64,000 nucleotides of DNA from Culex pipiens pallens (Eukaryota; Arthropoda; Insecta; Diptera; Culicidae). The notes beneath the pieces are model-generated. The model saw only the letters and a list, made by a program, of their open reading frames with translations, made no database searches and was not told the DNA's origin. The translations under genes were made by a program, and so were the position numbers. Below are positions 1-11,517 of this stretch, piece by piece (position 1 is the stretch's first letter; each line of letters begins with the position of its first letter). The stretch is from positions 111,524,994 through 111,588,993 of the forward strand of contig NC_068937.1 in NCBI RefSeq assembly GCF_016801865.2, in the 5' to 3' direction.

Positions 1-841
1 TTCCTCTGTCGGTTCTGCTGAAAATACTTGTCTGTCGAACTTTCACCGCCCGGAAAAGTCTGCACTTCTTTCCGAAGCATTTCCTCCCGCTCTCGCCAAA
101 GGTGTGTATATCAATTAGCATCGTTATCAAAATATGCGAAGCTCGTTAACATTTTTATGACCTGTTCGTGGAAAGCTGCATTCCTCCTGAAAGTCGCTGA
201 TTTCACATATTCACCGTTCGTGTCCCTGAAGCAACGCTCACATCACCGCACCTGCCTCGCCCGAATTCCCCAAACACTTGCCAATAAAAACGATATTTCC
301 ATATTTTGCCCCACATTTGCTCTTTTCCCCCTCCCCTTGGAACACTGTCAAGAGGAGGAAAGAAAAACTTTTTCAAACCATTAAACTGGGTCCTTTCTGC
401 TTCTGCCACTGCTTTCCAGCAGCGCAGTCCTGTGGGATGGGACTAGACTAGAGTCTAGTCTTTCACTGGCGCTGATGCTGCTTGACATCACATGGCCGAG
501 AGCGTGAGGGTGTTCCTGCAAGAAGCGTTGAAAATATGGCGTTGAGTCAATATTGATTCTGGTTATTGAATCAAGCTTAGCCCGGTCACCGCCGCCAGTG
601 TGCCAGCTGAGTCGAATTTTTTTTGCTGCTGCTGCTACTACTCAGTGTCCGTGGAGGGTTTTGCAATTCAGTGAACGAGAAGTAGAATAAGTTTTTGAAA
701 ATATAAAAACACGGATTAACTAAGCGAGTGGGGGAAGGATTAAAATGAAACATTTTGCTAGGGACAGCTGAATGACAACACACTTTTGAAAGTCCTTTTG
801 TCATGCTTTATTTTAAACTATTGATTTATTTTAAATACAGA
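1..841. other. Non-coding DNA, no gene seen
   Basis: No open reading frame here looks like a protein: the translations are low in complexity and match no family I know. The only structure I can point to is a short near-palindrome at 441-460 (arms GACTAGACT and AGTCTAGTC around an AG spacer). Several runs of T and a short GCT repeat near 627 are ordinary low-complexity sequence. Confidence 0.5.
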
Positions 842-989
842 TCTAGAGTTTTTTTAAGTCCAATAAACGAAAAATAATCTTTTTCTTTTTGAGTGTTTTT
901 GAATACCCCTGAGTCAAGGCGATATCAAAAACACCATAAAAGCAGAAATTTTAAATTTTGTTTATTGGACCTTTTAAAAAAACTCTAGA
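842..989. mobile_element. Small inverted-repeat MITE, TCTAGAGTTTTT family, copy 1
   Basis: The two ends are inverted copies: the left reads TCTAGAGTTTTTTTAAG then GTCCAATAAAC, and the right reads GTTTATTGGAC, then CTTTT, then AAAAAAACTCTAGA. The element is about 148 bp with no coding capacity, so it is a short non-autonomous palindromic element. A second copy with the same termini lies at 45838-45914, which supports a dispersed family rather than a chance hairpin. The target duplication is unclear and the superfamily cannot be assigned. Confidence 0.75.
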
Positions 990-1164
990 GACACGCAATT
1001 CTCTGAGACTTCCGACAACGAATATTTTTTGCCTTTTTTTATTTGGATGAAACTTTGTATGTACTTTAACTATGACCAAAGAAGTTTTTTGCATCGTAGT
1101 TCGTTTTTACAATTTTGGCAACCATCCATACAAAAAGGCTATTATAATACTTCAAAATCTGTTT

Positions 1165-1370
1165 TAATAAGAAACGCCTCCTTTCCTGGGGGATAATTCT
1201 ATTAGCTAATTCGAAGGTTATTTTGTAACTTTTTTTTCCTTCAGTAGATTTACTCGATTCCTTAAGCACCCGCAAACTCTGTTCCCAACTTTGAGTTAAT
1301 CAATTGTTGAAAGGTAGTCCACATCTCAGCTTAGGATAGTAGCTTCACACATGTAATGCTTAAACCATGA
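1165..1370 (+). repeat. Dispersed repeat shared with 9395-9625 (retroelement 3' end-like)
   Basis: This segment matches 9395-9625 in order: an AACGCCTCCTTTCCT block, then TTAGCTA..TTCGAAGGTTATTTT, a T-run followed by CCTTC, then GTTGAAAGGTAGTCCA and ATCTCAGCT. The two copies are clearly related but diverged. It ends in an A-rich ATAAATTAAATGATATGG tail like the AAATAAATGAAATG tail at 9.6 kb. The likeliest reading is the 3' untranslated end of a non-LTR retrotransposon; no coding part is present. Confidence 0.5.
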
Positions 1371-1559
1371 ATAAATTAAATGATATGGAAAAAAAATATT
1401 TTTTTGAGAACGAGTTTTTTGAGAACAGATTTTCTGAGCGATTAGATGTCTTCGGCAAAGATGTAGGTTTTGCTTAGAACTTTTCAATAAACAAACAAAG
1501 TTATAAATAACATCGTTGCAAACCCTCAAAAAACATGAAATGGGCCAATTTCGAGCATT

Positions 1560-2600
1560 TTTACTTTGTTTTTTTTTCTGTTTGGCTCAAACTTTGTGGG
1601 GGCCTTTTCACCCATACAAGGCTCCATTCAATTATGGCAACTGTCCATACAAAAATGGTATGTGATTACTCGAAAATCTGTATCTTTTGAAGAAATTTCC
1701 TGATCGTTCTGGTGTCTTCGGCAAGGTTGTTGGTATTGATGAGGACAGTTCAGAAAAAAATGATACACGGAAAAAAATGCCGATTTTTTTAGCTAACATT
1801 TTTTCTCAAAAAACACTTTCCCAAACTCCAAATACACTAACATTTCAAAAAGGTTCAATTTTCAATATTACTCCCTTTGAAATGTTAGTTCCAAAATTTC
1901 CAAAAAAAATTTTCCGAAAAGATAAGAAAATTTCACAAATGTTTCACTTTTTAACACTGAAAAAAAAACCATTAGTTTCATAAGAGACGTGTAAATTACT
2001 AAAAATGTGTAAATTACAATTTTGTTGTGAATGTAATAAAACATGTTCAGTTTCATACTAAGGAAAAATTTCACCTCATAAGAAAATTTATCCTTCCAAA
2101 TTTAAACCATCATAATTTACACATTTTTTTATTGTGTTTTGGTACTAAAACATAAAAGGCTGTTAGGATAAGGCTTCAATTTCTTGTATCCTTTTTCTTT
2201 TGTACCCTGTATTTCAGCAACCAGAATTCCATTCTTCAATGTCTTTTAAGCAATTTCGTTGAAAATTTTCTCAATTTTTCGACAAATATATTTGCACGAA
2301 TTGACAATTAATATCATTTTTTTTGTTATCGAGAAGCAGGAATTTTGCAGTTAAAATTAAACATTTAGTGGCTATATCTTGAAAACGGTGCATTTTATCA
2401 AAAAATCTGTACGGTCTTTTTCAGTTGCAAATTTAATTTTACATCAAAAATTTAAATAAAAAAAAGAGTACGTGTTTTCCAAAAAATAACATTCAAATTG
2501 ATTTTTTTGTGCAATAAAAAAATCGTAAACATTTTTCTGTGCACCAATATTTTTCTGGATAGTCCACATCAATACCTACAACTTTGGGACTATCCATAAA
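1560..2600. repeat. Diverged copy of the CCCATACAAG / GTCTTCGGCAA dispersed repeat
   Basis: The stretch contains the blocks CACCCATACAAGGCTCCATT, then TGTCCATACAAAAATGG, then GTCTTCGGCAAGGTTGTTGG followed by GAGGACAGTT. The same blocks in the same order occur at 20310-20400. The following TTTGAAATGTTAGTT and AAAATTTCACAAATGTTT blocks recur at 21020-21100 and 43990-44060. It is therefore an old mobile-element family, but its ends cannot be fixed by eye. A weaker relative starts at about 1035, and 2535-2600 holds a minus-strand fragment. Confidence 0.55.
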
Positions 2601-3300
2601 CCACGTGGACACTTTTTTGAAAATCTTAACTTTCAAAATCAGCCAATTGTAAGAAAACAATATCAAATTAGTTATTTTCTGTTGCAAAATAAAATCATTT
2701 CTAACCCATACCACATTAAATTACCAGGAACTTTTTTTTCTCTGTTATCGGATTTTCTTGTAGTAATCTTTGATAACAGAATGAGTTATTTTTCAAACAA
2801 ATCTCTGTTATTATTTCCGGTTTTTATAACAACTAATTTGGATGTTTCAATATTAAATCCTGGCCTCTTGACAATAATAAAACATAAACTTTTTCAGTAA
2901 TTGATGGAAATCGTCGGATGATTAATTTTTGGTCACATTGTCGGTTTCTGAACTTCAAGATTTTCTGATGGACTAACATTATATAAAATTTCATGTTGTT
3001 TTATTGCCTCAATTTTAGCTTGTTTTCTAATTATAAGACTTTATAATTAAAATTATGAGTACCACTCTACAGAGTAACTAAAACGATTGAAGAGTGAGAA
3101 GTAAACACGATATAAGAAGTAGCAACTCAAAACTAAAGAGGATTTTTATTTGAACAGAAGTGCTCAATTTGCTGAATTTTCATTTTCAGAATTTGTAATC
3201 ACATAACATAAAACTTAAATAAGGTAATTTTTAATAAAACAACGGACATTTTGCTAAAGCTAAACTGAACGACTCAATTCAAAACCTACAAAAATCGGGT
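2601..3300. other. AT-rich non-coding DNA
   Basis: I see no gene and no repeat that I can match elsewhere in the window. Reading frames are short and of biased composition. Confidence 0.45.
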
Positions 3301-5228
3301 CAATTGCAGAAGCTTTTGCTTCACACACTTTCAGCACCCTCCCAACTCATCGAGAGAGAAGAACGAACCAAAAGTAAGACAAAAATCGCCACAAACAAAC
3401 GAACAGCTCCTGTCTTCCACACTCATCATCCCGGCATGCCTTCTTCCCTAAGGACCTCTGATAGAAAGAATGATTTATGGTGGTGATTTGTATTTGTTGG
3501 TTCTGGACTGGTCCTCTGTGAGATTTTTCTTTTTTTCCTATTTCATAGATTTTTGTTCGCTTTTTTTATGAAATTTGAAATATGCTATAATAAAACTAAT
3601 GAAAAAAGAAGCGAAAGCATTGACCAAAGTTTTATTGAATGTAAAACAAATTCAACTTCCCAACAAACAAGTTTGCATCAAATTTGAACATTGAAAATTC
3701 CACGTTTGAAAGAAAGCTCAAAGTATCACCGCTTTGATCTGCTCGGAAAGGAAACTTTCAGCATAATTTTCGCAGTTCATTTTCCCTTAGTCTCGCAGCA
3801 AACTCGAGACTTAAGTCCTCCACCATCAGCTTGCCGACCAGGATTTACCGAACTCTCGATTCGATTACCGAAGGAAAAAAGCTGGCCGCATCAACATAAA
3901 CATTTGTAGCAGAGTCATCATCGGTAAGGAAGGGGGATGAATACAAGCTAAAGAAAAACATATACAAACAAAAGAAAAGAAACTCATTTCCAATTCCGCA
4001 AAGTTCAAAACCAAAAGAACCGCACACCAGTTCAACCAAACACGATTCGATTAAAAAGGCATCCAAAATCAACCCCCGTCAAAGAATTTCAACGGAACGG
4101 GAAAGGGGAAATTGACAGTTGTTGATCAGAATGTTTCAGTCTTTGTTCTCATTGCTCATTGATTATTGCTTGTGGCTCATTGCTCATTGCTCATTGCTCG
4201 TTGCTCGTATCTCATTTTTCATTTCTTGCCTTCATCTGATGTTTTCCATAGAGTCAAACCAGTCAAATTACCCCTCAAAGGCTTATACAATCTTTGAACC
4301 GGTTCCCCTCCATGGGTTGCTCTGAACCGATCTCAATCTGTTTTCACAGCCTTACAAAGCTTGCAAAGCTGGGTGCTTTTTCCAAAAATGGCCACTGGAA
4401 CGGCGGCAGTGGCGTTTCCCTCCAAGAAGAAATAAAAAGAGGAAGCCTCAATTCTATCACTAATTTGCATATTCAATGAAGTAAGCAGATAGAAAAATAA
4501 AAACCAAAATCTATTTTTTCCCTTCCAGCCATTTTTGTAATGCTCTCACAGTTCATCACGAGAATATCTAAACATTTGCTGCGCCGAGCCTGGACAGAAC
4601 CCACGCAAGCATTCCAAAACGAAAATCCTAGCCGAAAAAGTAAAGCTGAATAAGCGGGTCCGATTTTTTGCTAGAAAACAACTCAATTTGAAATTCAGAC
4701 TTGCAAGTCTTCCCGAGGCAGGGGACGTGACGGAAATATTTTTGAAATTTTACTCCTCGTTTTCATTCTCGGATCACCTCGGCGATGATCGGCGTCGTCG
4801 TCTTAGAGAGTCATACTGATGGCCGTTCGGGTGGGATCCATCCCTGGCAACAATTGAATTTGGAATGGATTGAATTTTGAGTAGCAGTAGCTTTCTCCAA
4901 AATAAAAATAATATAGAATGGAAAAAGGAAGCAGAAGTGGTGGCAGTTGTGAGAAAGGATAGAGCGAATACCCTTGCAGCCATGTTGCCTCTTATGGATT
5001 TGGATCTTTTGTAGTGTGTCCTGAAAAGGATTCTGTCAACGGAGACCGGTGTTGAAGAGGGCTTCAGCTTCATTGAAAAATTTATCCAATCCAATCACAT
5101 GCAGTGGCACTTTTGGCCAGAAGAGAAAGCATGCATACATTTATGTTGGATGGTAATCGACACCGGATAATCTGGACAGGATAAGACGTCTCAGGACGAG
5201 TGTCAAATTTACACTAATCTGAAACCAA
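3301..5228. other. Single-copy-looking island with an ATTGCTC tandem repeat
   Basis: This stretch is less AT-rich than its surroundings and does not match other parts of the window. At about 4145-4205 there is a run of imperfect ATTGCTC heptamers. Small frames such as 4774-5094 (minus) have no recognisable domain and simple composition. It may be intergenic or intronic unique DNA. Confidence 0.45.
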
Positions 5229-6175
5229 ATGCAAGTCGTTTTTGTCATTTTTGTCGTTTTTGTCGTTTTGGTCGTTTTTTGTCGTTTTTGTCTTTTTGTC
5301 TTTTTGTCTTTTTGTCTTTTTGTTTTTTTTGTCTTTTTGTCTTTTTGTCTTTTTGTCTTTTTGTCTTTTTGTCTTTTTGTCTTTTTGTCTTTTTGTCTTT
5401 TTGTCTTTTTGTCTTTTTGTCTTTTTGTCTTTTTGTCTTTTTGTCTTTTTGTCTTTTTGTCTTTTTGTCTTTTTGTCTTTTTGTCTTTTTGTCTTTTTGT
5501 CTTTTTGTCTTTTTGTCTTTTTGTCTTTTTGTCTTTTTGTCTTTTTGTCTTTTGTCTTTTTGTCTTTTTGTCTTTTTGTCTTTTTGTCTTTTTGTCTTTT
5601 TGTCTTTTTGTCTTTTTGTCTTTTTGTCTTTTTGTCTTTTTGTCTTTTTGTCTTTTTGTCTTTTTGTCTTTTTGTCTTTTTGTCTTTTTGTCTTTTTGTC
5701 TTTTTGTCTTTTTGTCTTTTTGTCTTTTTGTCTTTTTGTCTTTTTGTCTTTTTGTCTTTTTGTCTTTTTGTCTTTTTGTCTTTTTGTCTTTTTGTCTTTT
5801 TGTCTTTTTGTCTTTTTGTCTTTTTGTCTTTTTGTCTTTTTGTCTTTTTGTCTTTTTGTCTTTTTGTCTTTTTTGTCTTTTTGTCTTTTTGTCTTTTTGT
5901 CTTTTTGTCTTTTTGTCTTTTTGTCTTTTTGTCTTTTTGTCTTTTTGTCTTTTTGTCTTTTTGTCTTTTTGTCTTTTTGTCTTTTTGTCTTTTTGTCTTT
6001 TTGTCTTTTTGTCTTTTTGTCTTTTTGTCTTTTTGTCTTTTTGTCTTTTTGTCTTTTTGTCTTTTTGTCTTTTTGTCTTTTTGTCTTTTTGTCTTTTTGT
6101 CTTTTTGTCTTTTTGTCTTTTTGTCTTTTTGTCTTTTTGTCTTTTTGTCTTTTTGTCTTTTTGTCTTTTTTTCTT
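5229..6175. repeat. Octamer satellite (GTCTTTTT)n, about 110 copies
   Basis: From about 5290 to 6170 the sequence is an almost perfect head-to-tail array of the 8-mer GTCTTTTT. It is preceded at 5229-5288 by a degenerate run of GTCGTTTTT-like 8- and 9-mers. Three length slips are visible: one long T-run near 5321, one unit short by a T near 5550 and one with an extra T near 5870. Because 8 is not a multiple of 3 and no register makes a stop, all three forward frames and one reverse frame stay open for over 300 codons, giving FCLFVFLS or KTKRQKDK octapeptides. These frames are artefacts of the repeat, not genes. The array ends at TTCTTTTCAG, which resembles a splice acceptor by composition alone. 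Confidence 0.97.
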
Positions 6176-8100
6176 TTCAGTTTAAATTCAGAACATTTTT
6201 TATTTTCATAATTTGAAAGCACTAGAGCAAATCAAAGCTCACAAATAAACTCAAATAATTCACATCATCACTCCAGAAAGCAAACTTGGGGAGAATTATG
6301 TCTTCCGGCCAAGTCTACCTTGCTACAGTATTTTCTCCACCTGTGCAAGACGGTAAAAATGACAGCTGAGCAGTTTCCAATTTCCTTCGCAGTGACCACC
6401 TCACCAGTGGGCTTTTCGCGAACGGTGCCTGCTCTTTCCAAAAAGGTTATCCCATGGCCAACCCTACTAGGTAGAGCTGCTCAACGCCTTCGCCAAAAAG
6501 CCAGAGAGTTCATAAATCATAGTAGGTCGGTTTTACATTTGCAAAAAGGATTGAAAACTTTACACTTGAACGGTTGGACGCTACGCTGCCCTGGAGTGAT
6601 CCAAGTAGTCCTGGGGATTGTAGGTTTGATGACTGCATCGCATCGTACTAGCCGGGGCAGGATTTGGACTTCAACCTGGGATGCACTGTTGTAAATTGAC
6701 ATAGTAGAGCATAGCATGATAAAATTATAACTTTCTTCAAGACTTTCTTTATGTTTTTCAATTATCCCTTGATTAAAATGTTATACAACGAAATCTTTTT
6801 AAAAGATTACTATCTTTCGATTCCAAATATTTTCAAAATATCAAAATCAGCCGATTTTGAAAAGAAAAGCTCTAAAACAACAAAAAGAGTTCATTTAAAA
6901 ATGGTACAAGCTATTATTTTAAACAGTTATGTTAATTAAAATTTTTAAACATCTTTATTTTTTCTCAGCGTGAAAACTCTCCCTTTCCCAAAACAAACTC
7001 TTTAATCCAATTATGGAAACTGCTGACAGCCAGTTCAGTCCATCGGATAGCCTCTAGTCAGGGGTAGTAAATTTACACTTGCCACACTTCAAATAAATTG
7101 AATAATGGATCCTGTTTCGGCCTGCTTTCCCACCATGGCCCCTCGTAGTTTTCCCACTTTTCCCAAAACTGGATCCCAGCCAAATGTGCAACGGGACCGG
7201 CGATTTCAGTGGCCAAGTTTTTCGAGTTATGTGTGTTACTTTTATGATCTTTCGGACTTTTCCGAGGCGGCTCTGGCTCTGCTGGAAAGTGGCTTGAAGA
7301 TTAGTGGTAGATTTGGCCCCGGGAACGGCGGGAGCGCGCACCAAAAAGTGACCCCCCTGGGTGCGATTTTCTTGATGAAAGTTTTATCGTCACGGTTCGT
7401 TTGATGATGATGGGGATGGTGATGATGATGATGCATCCTGCGTTGAATGTTAAAGTGAGGGGAGAAAAGTTTAGTTTGTTAGTTTTGGATTGGTTGTAAT
7501 ATTGGATCCTTTAATGTGGGCACCTGTGTTCTAATATCTCGCTTTTCTTTTTTAAAAGTTTTGATTCGTTTTAAAATGTTGACTGAATCGAATTGAATCG
7601 TCTCTTACGTCAGCCGGTGTCACCAATGAAATGGGTTGTTGCCATGTTTTTGCAATCCGTATTAACATTTTAAATATTCAAACACACACGAGTGAGGGGC
7701 ATGGCTTTCTACCTATATGATATACAGCCTGGGGTGGGTGATGGTACCGACGGGGATTTGGAAATGTTTGGCAATGAAGTTGAATGACGTCAAGCACGGT
7801 GTAACGTAACACGGTGTGGTCAAGAAATTTGTTGAATTCAAAGATAATTAAATGACATTTTAAAACTGAAACTTTTCCTCCATTGACGCTTTGGCCCATG
7901 CGAACCGAATAAAAACACAAAAAATATTTAAAAAAATGGTTATATAAATTGCACTAAAAATCTTGCCACATTTTAGAATAATAGGGTATGCTTAAAAGGA
8001 TGAAAAGGATTTTTATACTCATAAGCATTCAATGAAAATTCAATGTAATGATATAAGGGTCATTTCGCCTCAACTATACACAAAATGTACAAATTTTAAA
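6176..8100. other. Single-copy-looking DNA, no convincing gene
   Basis: The longest forward frame (6320-6694, 124 codons) has no recognisable domain, no homologous copy in the window and no conserved-looking motif. A GAT-rich triplet run lies at 7403-7434. The segment 7100-7440 is GC-balanced, and 7090-7400 is open on both strands, but neither translation resembles a known protein. Nothing here can be called a gene. Confidence 0.4.
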
Positions 8101-8455
8101 TCGACTTTTTCCGATCAAGCTCAAATTTGGTGGAGCTTTTGATAATATCAAAAATGTAAGAATCCCGATTTTAAACCAAATTGGACCACCCCTTCTTTTT
8201 TTGGCACTGCCTCAAAGTTTTGCGATTTTCGTCATTTTAAAAAAAACTATTTTTTAAAATGGCCATACCTCAGAAACAAAAAATGATACAGTGGCATGGC
8301 ACTTATTTTAAGGGAAAAAAATACGAAAATCGCAAAACATTGGGGCGGTGCCAAAAAAAGAAGGGGTGGTCCAATTTGGTTCAAAATCGAGATTCTTACA
8401 TGTTTTGATAGTATCAATAGCTCCACCAAACTTGAGCTTGATCAGAGAAAGTCGA
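8101..8455. mobile_element. Foldback (inverted-repeat) element, ~145-bp arms
   Basis: The left arm 8101-8245 and the right arm about 8310-8455 are inverted copies. The left begins TCGACTTTTTCCGATCAAGC and the complement of the right begins TCGACTTTCTCTGATCAAGC; both continue through TTGGTGGAGCT, ATTGGACCACCCCTTC and GCGATTTTCGT. A loop of about 60 bp lies between the arms. Similarity may continue weakly outward to about 8060 and 8490. It has no coding capacity. The superfamily is not assignable because I cannot fix target duplications. Confidence 0.75.
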
Positions 8456-8744
8456 AAAAATTTCGACGGTTTTGTTCGAACGCGAATCAGTACAATTTCG
8501 GAGCGTCGGATCGAGGTGCCCTTTGTTGCGTTGAGTTTGTATAAGTCCAAGGAAGATTCTTACGCCAAAAAGTGACAACTTTGGCCACTCTGGAACCGAT
8601 TCGGGAAAATCTGCAGGTTGTTTGGGAAGCGTTATGTAAAATCAAATTTTGATCAAAGGAGGCTGAAAAGCAAACAAGCTAAAAACGTCAAGAAATTAAA
8701 AAAAGATTAGACGAAGTTTGTCGGGTTGCTTGTTTAATATAAAA

Positions 8745-8834
8745 CAATATATCTCGATTAAATTTTCAAAAGCTCCTATCTGCATAGGAAACCCATGAGG
8801 GATAGGTTGTTTTGAAAATTTAATCTAGATATTG
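8745..8834. mobile_element. 90-bp hairpin element
   Basis: The ends CAATATATCTCGATTAAATT and AATTTAATCTAGATATTG are near-perfect inverted repeats. They continue inward as TTCAAAA and TTTTGAA, then CCTATC and GATAGG. The whole segment is one hairpin of about 90 bp. It looks like a miniature inverted-repeat element; no second copy was found in the window. Confidence 0.6.
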
Positions 8835-9394
8835 CGTCAAAGTAAAAAGTTAAAAAGTATTTAATTAAATAATCAAGCTTAGCAGCTGCCCATATAAAAA
8901 GGTAAAAAGTATTCCAAAGATTTTTTTGATAAAGTGCACTTGAAGTTTATCGGAACTGAAAAAATCGATTTTTTGAATTAGTGTCCTTTAGAACAAAGAA
9001 ATCCAAAACTTCCCCCTCCTCTCAGGCAATTCAAAAACTTGTGTTATATTTTAGATGTTTTTAATTTTTTTATTGCATGTTGCCTTAAACGTCAAAAATC
9101 AAAAATCAAAAATCACCGTCTCCTAGCGAAGCGAAGCGATGCTGCCTGAAACGTCAAAAACGGAAGTAAGGAGATTAGTAATTAAATCTGGATTTTTTTT
9201 TAATATCAACCATAAAGAAAACAAATGTTGCTGAACCTGGATCCTTTCCACCCGACTGACGACGTCCACAGGATGGCTAAGATGGAGTTGATCGACGATT
9301 GGCTCCAGCGAGTGCTACCGAAGTTCTGGATGGGGTGCGCCACCTCAGTCAATCCCCTGCTGCAGCGGTTGTCCCCTTGAGCTGTGATATTAGA
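8835..9394. other. Non-coding DNA with short tandem runs
   Basis: Two short tandem runs are visible: CAAAAAT repeated from 9092 to 9113, and GCGAAGCGAAGCGA at about 9127-9140. AAACGTCAAAAA occurs twice (9089 and 9150). 9230-9380 is GC-richer and directly precedes the retroelement-like 3' end, so it may be the eroded last coding part of that element, but its frames are broken. Confidence 0.35.
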
Positions 9395-9625
9395 ATGAGT
9401 AACGCCTCCTTTCCTCTAACTATCCCACATCTATTAGCTATTTCGAAGGTTATTTTTGCATTTTTTTTTCCTTCTCTGTCCAATTCGTTCTCCTTAGTAC
9501 CAGTAAACTCTCTCCCCATTAAGAACAAATCAGCTGTTGAAAGGTAGTCCATATCTCAGCTCAGGATAACAACTGCACCAATGTATTTGTTAAAGCAACC
9601 AAATAAATGAAATGAAATGAAAACA
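9395..9625 (+). mobile_element. Non-LTR retrotransposon 3' end (probable), copy 2
   Basis: This matches 1165-1370 block by block (AACGCCTCCTTTCCT, TTCGAAGGTTATTTT, TTGAAAGGTAGTCCATATC). It ends in AAATAAATGAAATGAAATGA, a short tandem repeat tail of the type seen at the 3' ends of several non-LTR retrotransposon clades. No reverse transcriptase sequence is attached, consistent with a 5'-truncated copy. The element identity is inference. Confidence 0.5.
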
Positions 9626-9639
9626 AATGTTCAATAATA

Positions 9640-10376
9640 TTTTAAACATTCAACGTAAAGCATTGTTCTCATAATTTAACCCTATTTTTTAAATAGCAAT
9701 CACATTGAACACACCGTGCTCCATCACCGTCTAATCGAACCCGAAGTTCACCACACATTGGAAAGCCGTTAGCTGGGGACCTCGTTTCACCGACACGTGT
9801 TCAGTTCATCTCATCATGGAAGCAATCCGTGCGCAAAATTATCGCCACCACCAGCAGCAGCCTCGGAGCCACGAGAAACGCCTTTGGAGGAAATCATAAA
9901 TAATCCGACTCCATTAACAGGCTTTTGATAACGGAATTGGGCGCTAAGGCCGCGACCCCAAGACACGGTTGCGCGGGTGAATCCGGCCACCGGTGGCGGA
10001 TCTTCCTCCAAAGACGAAGACGATGATGGCCGGATTGTTGATTAGAGCCCGGGCCCAGGCCCAGAATGAGAAGCGGATTTTATGGGAATGGATATGAGCG
10101 ATTTAAGCGCATAACACTCTAAATGGGATTTGCACGCGGACGCGGATTTCATGATTTATGAAGGAGCGTCGATTAACACCCACTCGGCGAAACGCGCTGG
10201 AATGGAGTTGGGTTGGGGCTGACATCCGTCTGATGCGAAGGGTGACAACGGCGACGGGCTGTCAAACATTTCGGTGATAAGGAGTCACATTGCCTAATGA
10301 AGAGTGAAATTATTGGAAGCATGGGTGTCATTTAGGTGTCATTACAGATTACTTAAGATTAAGCTCATTGACCGAC
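9640..10376. other. GC-balanced single-copy island
   Basis: The base composition shifts clearly away from the AT-rich surroundings and no part matches another place in the window. There is no open frame with recognisable homology (the longest minus frame, 9814-10011, is 65 codons). Short CAG/CCA-type runs occur at 9845-9862. It may be regulatory or intronic DNA of a neighbouring gene; this is inference only. Confidence 0.4.
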
Positions 10377-10539
10377 AATTGGGTACTAAAGCCCTATGTA
10401 AATTTTTATGTACAACGGTAAAAAAACACGATTAAAAACCATTTCTGATCACTTTTTTTTCATTTGAATGCAAAAAAAAATATTGAAAAGACAACATTTT
10501 TTCGATGGATCAACTCAGGGCAGCGGAGTCGGTTCATAT

Positions 10540-10722
10540 TTCAAGCGACTCCGACTCCGACTCCGGCTTTCTGAGTTTAGCCGACTCCGACTCCGACTCC
10601 GGCTCCGGCTTTCAGCTTCAACCAACTCCGACTCCAACTCCGGCCTACCAACTCTAGCCGACTCCGACTCAGACTCCAGCTTTCAACAAATTGTTGGCTC
10701 CGACTCCGACTCCACATATTTT
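10540..10722 (+). repeat. GACTCC hexamer composite array, left end of transposon
   Basis: Runs of the hexamer GACTCC, with variants GGCTCC and AACTCC, alternate with short spacers such as GGCTTTCTGAGTTTAGC and GGCTTTCAGCTTCAACC. This forms a higher-order unit of roughly 45 bp. The array lies directly inside the left terminal repeat. It reads GACTCC on the plus strand although the terminus itself carries the complement, GGAGTC. Frames through it encode only simple-sequence Ser/Asp/Arg-rich peptides. Confidence 0.92.
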
Positions 10723-10744
10723 AATTTTTTTTAATTAAAAAAAT

Positions 10745-11062
10745 AAAAAAAAATTGAAATTACAAGCCAAGGTCTCAACATTTGAATAAAAAAAGATTTT
10801 TAAAATGCATTTTACACCTGCCCAGTTGTTTTGCAATCATTAGTTTTCAAAATATGCAAGTATTGAAGAGATTTTTTTTGCCGAAAAAGAACTTTTAAGT
10901 GCAGGAACATGCATTTCTAATTGTTTTCAGTTGGTTAGATTTCTATTCCCTTTGAAATTTTGAAGTTTTTTGAAAAAATATTTTTTTTGCCCACTGATTT
11001 TTCGGACCGATTTTGAAGGGGGGGCGACATAAACTTTGAAATATATTTGCATTGGCTTGAAT
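10745..11062. repeat. Fragment of the GCAAATATTT / GTCCCTCGGCTC MITE family
   Basis: The blocks ACAAGCC..GGTCTCAACATTTGAA, GCATTTTACACC, CAGTTGTTTTGCAATCATTA and TTTTCGGACCGATTTTGAAG followed by a G-run and ACATAAACTTT match 41330-41680 and 35560-35850 in the same order. The terminal repeat is missing on the left, where the hexamer array ends, so it is a truncated older copy inside the large transposon. Confidence 0.6.
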
Positions 11063-11225
11063 TTAAATATTTAATTGTTATTTTTTTAAAATAAATCATT
11101 AAAAGAAACCTAGCCTAAATAATCGATTTACATATTAATTCAATTTGCTCAGAAGCACAGTGATTCTCAAAGTCACCTTGGATTTTTAAACATAATTTCA
11201 AACGATTTTTTTAAAGCTCCATAAA

Positions 11226-11510
11226 GCCGGGTCCGGTGGTTCAGTGGTTAGCGTGGTAGCCTCTCACCCCAGTAAAGCCTGGGTTCAATCCCAGACGGAC
11301 CCGGTGGCATTTTTCGAGACGAGATTTGCCTGACCACACCTTCTATCGGATGGGGAAGTAAAACGTCGGTCCATTTGCGTAAAAAGAGGTTTTGGGTGAC
11401 TCACCACACAAAACCTTCGGACGCCTAGAAATGAGCAGAAACTTGCAACAGAGCCCACAAAAGACCCGGGGGTCGTTAAAGTGGATTACTTTGCTTTTGA
11501 TTTTGATTAA
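11226..11510 (+). mobile_element. tRNA-derived SINE, family A, single-head form
   Basis: It starts with a tRNA-like head (11226-11305) with an A box near GTGGTTCAGTGGTTAGCG and a B box GGGTTCAATCCC, followed by GTGGCATTTTTCGAGACGAG and a SINE body. It ends in a TTTTGATTTTGATT tail. The same family occurs at 36100-36512, where a second tRNA-like unit is present between GGTC/GGCC and GTAAAAAGAGGTTT; here that second unit is absent. The head best resembles a Glu-type tRNA (anticodon loop CTCTCAC), though body changes make the parent uncertain. It is a SINE head, not a working tRNA gene. Confidence 0.82.
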
Positions 11511-11517
11511 AGACGTA

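Noticed and set aside
6150..6180. Pyrimidine tract ending in TTCTTTTCAG as a 3' splice site
   Set aside because: The match comes from the octamer composition; the sequence after it is not exon-like.
5229..6222. Four open frames of more than 300 codons over the octamer array
   Set aside because: They are forced by an 8-bp repeat without stop codons and encode only an octapeptide repeat.
6320..6694. 124-codon plus-strand frame
   Set aside because: No recognisable domain, no start context or splice support, and it lies in unremarkable non-coding DNA.
10468..10734. Ser/Asp/Arg-rich frames over the GACTCC arrays (also 16077-16391)
   Set aside because: Simple-sequence artefacts of the hexamer repeat.
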